Source of the DNA: Caulobacterales bacterium RIFOXYB1_FULL_67_16
GTDB taxonomy: Bacteria > Pseudomonadota > Alphaproteobacteria > Caulobacterales > Caulobacteraceae
Reading direction: 5' to 3'
Assembly: GCA_001796045.1 (NCBI GenBank)
Contig: MGLN01000173.1
Coordinates: forward strand, 1 to 5,592
Length of the DNA stretch: 5,592 nucleotides
In this document: positions 1 to 5,592 of the stretch, piece after piece
Layout of the letters: every line of letters starts with the position of its first letter
Position numbering within the stretch: position 1 is the stretch's first letter
Notes under the pieces: model-generated
Seen by the model: the letters and a program-made list of their open reading frames with translations, nothing else
Databases searched by the model: none
Told to the model about the DNA's origin: nothing
Translations under genes and position numbers: made by a program

Positions 1-52
1 GATTTTTCTTTCCGTCTACAGAGGCCGATTTTTCTTTCCGTCTACAGAGGCC
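1..52. repeat. 26-bp perfect tandem duplication
   Basis: Positions 1-26 and 27-52 are identical. Each copy begins GATTTTTCTTTCC and ends CTACAGAGGCC. The unit is clearly more AT-rich than its surroundings and lies just beyond the 3' end of the minus-strand ccmI gene. On the plus strand each unit carries a T-tract, so for a transcript entering from the left the repeat could hold a terminator tail, but the preceding sequence is outside the window. More copies may exist to the left, because the first copy starts exactly at the window edge. No coding role is visible. Confidence 0.9.
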
Positions 53-65
53 GGCGCCCCGCGCC
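53..65 (-). other. Small GC hairpin after ccmI
   Basis: GGCGC and GCGCC arms flank a 3-base loop, 6 bp past the ccmI stop codon. A hairpin here could slow transcription or protect the 3' end of the ccmI mRNA. The minus strand has no T-run after it: the sequence continues GGCCTCTGTAGACGG. It therefore does not meet the usual definition of an intrinsic terminator. In DNA this GC-rich, a 5-bp stem can also arise by chance. Confidence 0.3.
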
Positions 66-71
66 AACGGC

Positions 72-884
72 TCATTCCGCCCTCGGCAGGCGGCGTTCCA
101 GATCCTTGCGACGCGGATCGGCCGGATCGAGGGCGGCGATCAGCGGCGTCCACATGGCCCGCGTCGCAGCGGCGTCGCCCCGCTCCAGCGCGGCCTGGCC
201 CAGGAAGAAGCGCGCGCCCAGCTGGCCCGGATCCAGACGGACGGCCTCGCGGAAGGCGGCCTCGGCGTCGCCGCCGATCCGGCCGTCGTTGGCCCGCACC
301 AGGCTTTCGCCCAGCCGCGCCCAAGCCTGGGCGTCGGTCGGCTCCAGTTCGATCAGCCGGCGGAAGGCCGAGGCCGCGCCCAGGGGATCGTCTGCGGCGA
401 AGCGGGCGGCGCCCAGCATGGCCAGGGCCTGGCGATCTTCGGGATTGTCGCGCGCGACGCGGGCCGTCACCGCCGCCAGCTGGGCCGGCTGCAGGGTATC
501 GAGTTCCGAGGCCCACTGATCGACGCGCCTTTCATAGGCCTGGTCCGGCGCGCCCGGCGCCCCCGTCGCGACATAGAGGGCCAGGGCCCCGGCCGACGCG
601 ACCGCGATCCCGCCCAGAACCCAGAGGCGATCATGACGACCGACCGCCGGCGCCGGCGTCGTCTCCCCCGCCAGAAGTCGCCGCGCCGCCTCGGCCCGCG
701 CGCCGGCCCAGGCCGCCTCGTCCAGCAGGCCGCGCGCCTTCAGCCGGTCCAGTTCTTCGAGCTCCCGACCGCCGATCGTGTCTTCGACGCCGGCGGACGC
801 GTCCGACCCAAGCCGGGCCCCGGTCAGCACCAGCAGGCCGGCCATCGCCGCCACAAGGCCGGTCAGGATCCAGAAGACGATCAT
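72..884 (-). CDS. ccmI: c-type cytochrome biogenesis protein CcmI (CycH)
   Basis: This 270-aa inner-membrane protein fits CcmI/CycH, which binds apocytochrome c and presents it to the CcmF/CcmH haem-ligation complex. Visible in order: a first membrane helix (residues about 2-22); a charged cytoplasmic helical loop (about 38-75) with an ELEELDRLKARGLLDE stretch and a trailing RRLL, typical of the family; a second membrane helix (about 87-107); a short GAPGAPDQAY linker, also typical; then a periplasmic domain of TPR-like repeats (about 148-255, with LGAARFAADDPLGAASAFRR and AFREAVRLDP as repeat cores). The ATG at 884 places the first membrane helix at the N-terminus and follows a G-rich stretch (GGCGGGG). 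The gene lies 17 bp downstream of the 458-aa gene on the same strand, so the two are probably co-transcribed. At 270 aa it is short for the family, lacking a long C-terminal extension. A generic TPR membrane protein is the alternative, but the two-helix layout argues for CcmI. Confidence 0.87.
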   Translation of the reverse strand: MIVFWILTGLVAAMAGLLVLTGARLGSDASAGVEDTIGGRELEELDRLKARGLLDEAAWAGARAEAARRLLAGETTPAPAVGRHDRLWVLGGIAVASAGALALYVATGAPGAPDQAYERRVDQWASELDTLQPAQLAAVTARVARDNPEDRQALAMLGAARFAADDPLGAASAFRRLIELEPTDAQAWARLGESLVRANDGRIGGDAEAAFREAVRLDPGQLGARFFLGQAALERGDAAATRAMWTPLIAALDPADPRRKDLERRLPRAE

Positions 885-901
885 CCCCGCCGTCTATCGC
901 A

Positions 902-2278
902 TCAAGCGACGCCGGGCGAGGCCCCTCGCGTCGCCAGCAGGGCCTCCGCCGAGGCGGCGCGTCGTCGCACCGCCCGCGCCGCCTCCAGCGCGTCAATCAG
1001 GGTCAGGAAGCGCGCCGCCATCCCGACCAACCGCAGCGCCCCGTCCGCTTCCGGCGCCTCGCCGTCGCCGATGCTGTCCAGGGCCTCGTTGGCCCAGGTG
1101 GACAGATAGTCGGTCAGATCCAGCTTCAGCGCCGATCGATCCGCCTCGCAGCCGAAGGTCTGGGCCGCCCCGCGCAGACCGACCAGGGCGGACAGGAGGG
1201 CGGCGGCGGTCTCGACCGCCTCGCCGGTGGCCGGCGCCTCCAGCCAGGGGGACATGCGGGTCATACGGCCGGTGATGACCTGGCGCTTCATCGGCAGGGC
1301 GGCATGGACGGCGGCGGCGGTGGATTTCATCAGGCCGGAAAGCTGGCCCGCCACCTGGATCCGCGCCATGCGCGCGGTCCGGCCCCAGGGCGAGCCGGGG
1401 CGGATCTGCAGGGTCAGGTCCATCTCGGCCAGGACGGCGGCGCACCAGGCGATGTCGGCCACGACCTCAGCCATGGCCGCCTCGCCCTGAAGCGGTCGGG
1501 CCGCCGCGATCCTCTGGCTGCGCGTCTGCACCGCCTCCAGCAGACGCTCGACGAAGATGCCCATGTCGGAGTGACTGAGAATGAACTCGCTGTCCGCCAG
1601 CCGGCTGGTCCGGGTCACGATCCGCAGCATCCGCTCGGCGTCGACGACATGGGCGAACAGGATGTCGACCATCCGCCGCCCGCCCTCGGGCGAAACCGCC
1701 ATGGCGTCCTGGATCAGCAGCCTGAGCCCCGCCAGCTGAGTGTCGTCGGGCCGTTCCAGCCAGGCCGGCAGGCGCGGCAGGGCCCCGCGCGCCAGGGGGA
1801 CCAGGTCGAAACAGCCGGCCAGCTCGGTCGGCGTGACGGGCGGCGCCCCGACGGACGGCTTTCGATAATCGGGCCAAACGTCCTCGGGTCGATCTCTCAG
1901 AACGGCGGCGGCGTGGGCGCACAGGCGGTCGGCGACCAGGGTCCATTCGCCCGGGCCGGGTCCGGCGCCGTCCAGCAGGGCCAGGAAGGCCTCTTCATCC
2001 TTTCTGGCCTCGCGCCAGATTCGCGCCAGCAGGGAGGCGGGAAAGACCAGGGCCGGGGTCGCATCGGCGCGCGGCCGGAACAGGGGCAACAGGGGGGCGA
2101 AGGCGGTGTCGCGCCGCGCGCGGTCGCGCCCCTCCTGGACGATCATGACCGCCAGCTCGGCGGCCTTGCTTCCGCCGAGAGCGGGCACGGCCTCGCCCAG
2201 CCGCGCCAGGGCGGCGTCCGGCGCGGCCTGAACCACCGCCTGAAGCGCGGCGCGATGGGCGGCGGACAGCGAGGACAA
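902..2278 (-). CDS. Unrecognised helical cytoplasmic protein, 458 aa
   Basis: I do not recognise this family. With a TTG start at 2278 the product is 458 aa, rich in Ala, Leu and Arg, with no signal peptide or membrane segment, so it is probably cytoplasmic and mostly alpha-helical. Segments that look constrained are DLVPLARGALPRLPAWLERP (about 158-177), the region around ILSHSDMGIFVERLLEAV (233-250) and LPMKRQVITGRMTRMSPWLE (328-347). No nucleotide-binding or metal-binding signature is evident. The start was chosen because GGGAG lies 6 bases before the TTG. The only other in-frame upstream choices are an ATG at 2383 with no clear ribosome binding site, which would consume most of the divergent promoter region, and starts that run into the exporter gene. 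Its stop is 17 bp before ccmI, so it probably heads that transcript, which hints at but does not show a link with cytochrome maturation. Confidence 0.8.
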   Translation of the reverse strand: MSSLSAAHRAALQAVVQAAPDAALARLGEAVPALGGSKAAELAVMIVQEGRDRARRDTAFAPLLPLFRPRADATPALVFPASLLARIWREARKDEEAFLALLDGAGPGPGEWTLVADRLCAHAAAVLRDRPEDVWPDYRKPSVGAPPVTPTELAGCFDLVPLARGALPRLPAWLERPDDTQLAGLRLLIQDAMAVSPEGGRRMVDILFAHVVDAERMLRIVTRTSRLADSEFILSHSDMGIFVERLLEAVQTRSQRIAAARPLQGEAAMAEVVADIAWCAAVLAEMDLTLQIRPGSPWGRTARMARIQVAGQLSGLMKSTAAAVHAALPMKRQVITGRMTRMSPWLEAPATGEAVETAAALLSALVGLRGAAQTFGCEADRSALKLDLTDYLSTWANEALDSIGDGEAPEADGALRLVGMAARFLTLIDALEAARAVRRRAASAEALLATRGASPGVA

Positions 2279-2431
2279 GGGACGCTCCCGTCTGCGATCG
2301 ACGAAGAAACCCCACCCTGCCCGTTTTCCGTTAACAACGGCTTCTCTCGCGACGCCCCTTGAGCCGGATCGGCGAGACGCCATATTCGCGCCACGACGCC
2401 GGACGCCACCGTCTGGGATTACGGAGCGTCC
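2279..2431. promoter_or_regulatory. Divergent intergenic promoter region
   Basis: These 153 bp separate the start codons of two divergent genes. They are less GC-rich than the flanking coding DNA and hold CCGTTAACAACGG at 2328-2340, a 5-bp inverted repeat around a GTTAAC core. Promoters for both directions are expected here. The region is open in the frame of the minus-strand gene back to an ATG at 2383, so the boundary depends on accepting the TTG start at 2278. Confidence 0.5.
2359..2386 (+). promoter_or_regulatory. Candidate housekeeping promoter for the exporter genes
   Basis: TTGAGC (2359-2364) and CATATT (2381-2386) are 16 bp apart. Each matches four of six positions of the sigma-70 -35 and -10 consensus. 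Transcription would begin near 2393, giving a leader of about 40 bases before the ATG at 2432. Alphaproteobacterial -10 elements are divergent, so this is a motif-based guess without further support. Confidence 0.3.
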
Positions 2432-3363
<932 letters not shown>

Positions 3364-3364
<1 letters not shown>

Positions 3365-4131
3365 TGACCTTCAACGGATACGGCGTCTGGGCCATCTATC
3401 GGTTCGAGATGGCGCGGGCGCTTCGGACCCTGTGGCAGAGCGTGGTCACGCCGGTGATCACCACCGCCCTCTATTTCGTCGTCTTCGGCAGCGCCATCGG
3501 CGGTCGGATGGAGTCGGTGGACGGGGTCGCCTACGGCGCCTTCATCGTGCCGGGCCTGATCATGCTCAGCCTGTTCACCCAGTCGATCTTCAACGCCTCC
3601 TTCGGCATCTATTTCCCCAAGTTCACCGGCACCATCTACGAGATCCTGTCGGCGCCCGTGTCGTCGCTGGAGGTGGTGATCGCCTATGTCGGGGCAGCGG
3701 CGACCAAGTCGGCGGTGCTGGGCCTGATCATCCTGGCGACGGCGGCCCTGTTCGTGCCCCTGCAGGTGCTGCACCCGGTCATGATGCTGGCCATGCTGGT
3801 GCTGATCTCGGTGACCTTCAGCCTGTTCGGCTTCGCCATCGGCATCTGGGCCGGCAGTTTCGAACAGCTGAACTTCATCCCCATGCTGATCGTCACGCCC
3901 CTGACCTTCCTGGGCGGCTCCTTCTACTCCATCGACATGCTGCCGGAGGGCTGGCGTACGGTCGCCCTGTTCAACCCGGTGGTCTATCTGATCTCGGGCT
4001 TCCGCTGGACCTTCTACGGCGAAGGCGACGTGGCCATCGGGATCAGCGTGGCGGCGACCCTGGGCTTCTTCGCCCTGTGCCTGGCCGTGGTCATGTGGAT
4101 GTTCAAGACCGGCTATCGGCTGAAGGCCTGA
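3364..4131 (+). CDS. ABC-2 type transporter permease (YadH-like)
   Basis: This 255-aa integral inner-membrane protein is the membrane half of the exporter, pairing as a dimer with the upstream ATPase. Six hydrophobic segments are visible at roughly residues 24-46, 57-78, 104-131, 138-163, 170-190 and 228-248, the number expected for an ABC-2 permease. Family features include an N-terminal amphipathic stretch (AIYRFEMARALRTLWQ), FIVPGLIMLSL in the second helix, EILSAPVSSLEVVIAYV between helices two and three, and the TPLTFLGGSFYS / FNPVVYLISGFRW pair characteristic of the YadH/NodJ-like group. The ATG overlaps the ATPase stop (ATGA), so the two subunits should be made in matched amounts. The length is normal for the family and nothing is missing. 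The substrate is unknown. Confidence 0.95.
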
Positions 4132-4136
4132 CGGCA

Positions 4137-4156
4137 GGCCGGTCACGAAACCGGCC
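4137..4156 (+). other. Inverted repeat between permease and Pro/Ala-rich gene
   Basis: GGCCGGT and ACCGGCC form a perfect 7-bp stem with a 6-base loop (CACGAA), starting 6 bp after the permease stop. It could attenuate or terminate the exporter transcript, or stabilise its 3' end. No T-tract follows (the sequence continues AGATCGCC), so it is not a classical intrinsic terminator. It lies in the 48-bp gap before the next gene and weakens, without excluding, the idea that all three genes form one operon. Confidence 0.4.
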
Positions 4157-4179
4157 AGATCGCCTGCGAGTAGATCACC

Positions 4180-5142
4180 ATGTCCGACGACGCCAAGAGT
4201 CCGCCCGTCCCCGCCGAGCCCAAGACGCCTGGGTCTGCGCCGGAGCCGTTCCAGCGCAAACAGGTGACCTGGGGCCGGATGCCCGCCGTCACCTTCCACG
4301 TCGGCCCGGTCCCGGTCGCACCCAATCCGCTGGACCGTATCCCGGATCGCCCGCTGCGCAAGACGCTCCTGGGTCAGAGGCCCGCTGCGACGGAGGCGGC
4401 CGGACAGGACCGGCCTCAGCCGCGCCTCGCCCCCCGTCCCAACGCGGCGATCCTGAGCGGCTCCCTGATTCCCCAGGCCCGACCCGCAACGGCTTCGCTG
4501 CCGACCCCGCCCGCGCCAACCCCGGCGCCTGAGCCGGGGCCGACGGCTCAAACTTCGCTGGAAGCCCCCCTTGCCCAGGCCGCCGAGACCACGCCGGCGC
4601 CGGCTGCGGCCGCCCCCTCGTCCGCCGAGACTAAGGTCTCGCCCCGTGTCTCTCGCCGGACCGGGTCGCGCCTGCCCGCCTACCTGGCTTTCGGGGCTGC
4701 GGCGGCGGTGATCGTCGGCGGGGGCCTGTGGTTCGCGCTGAGATCGACGCCCGAACCCGCCGCGATCGCCGAGCCGGCCGCGCCCTTATCGAACGCCGCA
4801 GAATCGCCCGTCGCACCGGCGCCGGTCGAAGACGCCCCGGCTTCCGCCGCGACGGCGGAGCCCACGCCGGACGACACAGCGCCCGCAACGGCCACGCCAG
4901 ACCGCCCCGAGCCCTCCGCCCCGGCCGCGGCGCGGTCCGACGCCGGCGCGACCGGCGCCCCGAACCGTACGCCGGCTGCCGTGACGGCCGCGCCCGCCTC
5001 CACGCCCGTGGCGCCGTCCCAGCCCGTGGCGGTGGAGGCGCCGCCGCCCCAGATCATCGTCGCGCCCGCGCCCACCCCGGCGCGTCAGACCCCGACGGAT
5101 CCGGACGCGCCCGTAGTCACCCGGCCGCAGCCGCTGGACTGA
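4180..5142 (+). CDS. Pro/Ala-rich single-pass membrane protein, unknown function
   Basis: I do not recognise a family. The 320-aa product has three parts: a cytoplasmic N-terminal region (1-164) that is Pro-rich but includes a less repetitive block at about 26-65 (QRKQVTWGRMPAVTFHVGPV, then DRIPDRPLRKTLLGQ); one hydrophobic helix at about 165-187 preceded by basic residues (RVSRRTGSR), predicting an N-in/C-out topology; and a periplasmic, mostly Ala/Pro/Thr disordered tail (188-320) ending PDAPVVTRPQPLD. The layout recalls TonB or SPOR-type envelope proteins, but no folded C-terminal domain is visible. ATG 4180 is the natural start, with only a weak GAG nine bases upstream. It lies 48 bp after the exporter permease and 114 bp before fliQ. 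A role in envelope or flagellar assembly would be a guess from position. GC-rich phase bias and an intact 963-bp frame with a plausible membrane helix support it as a real gene. Confidence 0.8.
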   Translation: MSDDAKSPPVPAEPKTPGSAPEPFQRKQVTWGRMPAVTFHVGPVPVAPNPLDRIPDRPLRKTLLGQRPAATEAAGQDRPQPRLAPRPNAAILSGSLIPQARPATASLPTPPAPTPAPEPGPTAQTSLEAPLAQAAETTPAPAAAAPSSAETKVSPRVSRRTGSRLPAYLAFGAAAAVIVGGGLWFALRSTPEPAAIAEPAAPLSNAAESPVAPAPVEDAPASAATAEPTPDDTAPATATPDRPEPSAPAAARSDAGATGAPNRTPAAVTAAPASTPVAPSQPVAVEAPPPQIIVAPAPTPARQTPTDPDAPVVTRPQPLD

Positions 5143-5192
5143 CTCGACCGCCGAGGTTTCACGCCCGCCCCGGACGCGTCCTGTCGGTAGGG

Positions 5193-5211
5193 TTATCTTC
5201 CCGTTAACCAT
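5193..5211 (+). promoter_or_regulatory. CtrA-type binding box upstream of fliQ
   Basis: TTAT-N7-TTAACCAT matches the full CtrA recognition pattern TTAA-N7-TTAAC with one mismatch, in the left half. The right half carries the extended TTAACCAT form seen at class II flagellar promoters of Caulobacter crescentus. It lies about 45 bp before the fliQ start, where it would overlap or replace the -35 region. In C. crescentus fliQ is an established direct CtrA target, transcribed in the predivisional cell, so conservation here would make this the main promoter of the fliQ-fliR operon. I see no convincing -10 element downstream. Confidence 0.75.
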
Positions 5212-5256
5212 CCTCCCGGCATTTTCTGCCGACTGATTTGCGGGAGCCTGTTGGCG

Positions 5257-5520
5257 ATGAACGGCGCGGAAGTTCTGGATGTGGGGCGCGACGCCATCTG
5301 GCTGACGATCCAGCTGTGCCTGCCGGTCCTGCTGGTCGGACTGGTCGTCGGCGTGGTGATCGGCCTGTTTCAGGCCCTGACCCAGATTCAGGAACAGACG
5401 CTGATCTATGCGCCCAAGATCATCGCCATCTTCGTTTCCCTGCTGCTCTTCCTGCCGCTGATGGGCGCCCTGCTGGGCGGTTTCATGCGCCAGATCGCGG
5501 CCCGTATCGCAGGCATGTAG
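5257..5520 (+). CDS. fliQ: Flagellar biosynthesis protein FliQ
   Basis: FliQ is a small inner-membrane subunit of the FliP-FliQ-FliR export gate in the flagellar type III secretion apparatus, through which rod, hook and filament proteins leave the cell. The 87-aa product has the usual family size, two membrane helices (about 15-38 and 52-75) and the hallmark central segment GLFQALTQIQEQTL followed by APKIIAIF, which is nearly invariant in FliQ. I chose ATG 5257 (MNGAEVLDVGRDAIWL) because this N-terminus fits the family. A TTG two codons earlier, at 5251, sits closer to the GGGAG at 5242-5246 and would add only two residues; the spacing to the ATG is a rather long 10 bases. The gene heads an operon with fliR and lies about 45 bp after a CtrA-type box. 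fliP is not adjacent, in line with the dispersed flagellar genes of Caulobacterales. Confidence 0.96.
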   Translation: MNGAEVLDVGRDAIWLTIQLCLPVLLVGLVVGVVIGLFQALTQIQEQTLIYAPKIIAIFVSLLLFLPLMGALLGGFMRQIAARIAGM

Positions 5521-5524
5521 ACGG

Positions 5525-5592
5525 GTGGAGGCCTACGCCACCGCCGATCAGGTCTGGGCCGGCGGGCTGATCTTCGCCCGGATCGGGGCGAT
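5525..5592 (+). CDS. fliR: Flagellar biosynthesis protein FliR, N-terminal fragment
   Basis: Only the first 22 codons are present before the window ends. A GTG start gives MEAYATADQVWAGGLIFARI followed by GA, which resembles the FliR N-terminus, where a short leader runs into the first membrane helix and an F-A-R-hydrophobic-G motif. FliR is the single-copy export-gate subunit that completes the FliP5Q4R1 complex in the flagellar basal body. The gene begins 4 bp after the fliQ stop with no strong ribosome binding site of its own, so translation is probably coupled to fliQ. Gene order supports the call, since fliR follows fliQ in most flagellated bacteria. The truncation is due to the window edge, not to a mutation. 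Confidence 0.9.
   Translation, partial: MEAYATADQVWAGGLIFARIGA

Noticed and set aside
45..70. Possible small minus-strand gene starting at a TTG after ccmI
   Set aside because: The frame runs through the tandem repeat to the window edge with no ribosome binding site and no resemblance to CcmE or other ccm proteins.
1304..2362. Plus-strand open frame of 352 codons antisense to the 458-aa gene
   Set aside because: Its Gly/Gln/Arg-rich translation has no domain or helix pattern. The minus-strand frame has a better ribosome binding site, a sensible composition and an operon-like link to ccmI.
4180..5142. Pro/Ala-rich protein as FliO, the usual neighbour of fliP-fliQ-fliR
   Set aside because: FliO is normally much shorter, with its membrane helix near the N-terminus and a cytoplasmic C-terminal domain. 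Here the helix is central and the C-terminal part is predicted to be periplasmic and disordered.
5172..5181. GGACGCGTCC palindrome upstream of the CtrA box
   Set aside because: It has no loop and no T-tract, so it is not a terminator. A 10-bp GC palindrome is not surprising in DNA of this composition, and I know of no regulator that fits it.
5238..5570. Second open frame of 110 codons overlapping fliQ
   Set aside because: It is a frame shadow of fliQ and fliR with an Arg/Pro/Gly-rich composition; fliQ is unmistakable in the other frame.

Overview
The window is GC-rich DNA (well above 60% by eye) from an alphaproteobacterium, most likely Caulobacterales (Caulobacter or Brevundimonas-like). 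This rests on the protein style, a GTTAACCAT CtrA-type box in front of fliQ, a fliQ-fliR pair standing apart from fliP, and AT-rich GTTAAC motifs found only between genes. The genus is inferred, not proven.

Layout. Positions 1-52 hold a perfect two-copy 26-bp tandem repeat, followed by a small GC hairpin. Two minus-strand genes come next, in transcription order: an unrecognised, probably cytoplasmic helical protein of about 458 aa (2278 down to 902) and, 17 bp after it, ccmI (884 down to 72), a cytochrome c maturation protein. A 153-bp divergent intergenic region (2279-2431) separates them from the plus-strand genes. These are a YadG/YadH-like ABC-2 exporter pair (ATPase 2432-3364 and permease 3364-4131, joined by an ATGA overlap), then a Pro/Ala-rich single-pass membrane protein (4180-5142). 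A 114-bp regulatory gap with a CtrA-type box precedes fliQ (5257-5520) and the first codons of fliR (from 5525, cut by the window end).

How the genes work together. The exporter pair should form one two-component ABC transporter of unknown substrate. FliQ and FliR are export-gate components of the flagellar type III secretion apparatus. The CtrA box would tie their transcription to the cell cycle, as shown for fliQ in Caulobacter crescentus. CcmI belongs to the periplasmic haem-ligation machinery. The 458-aa protein and the Pro/Ala-rich protein have no function I can assign. Their positions next to ccmI and fliQ are suggestive only.

I see no mobile element, CRISPR array, tRNA or rRNA, and no convincing new multi-gene system. 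The points most worth a second look are the CtrA box, the two unknown proteins and the terminal tandem repeat.
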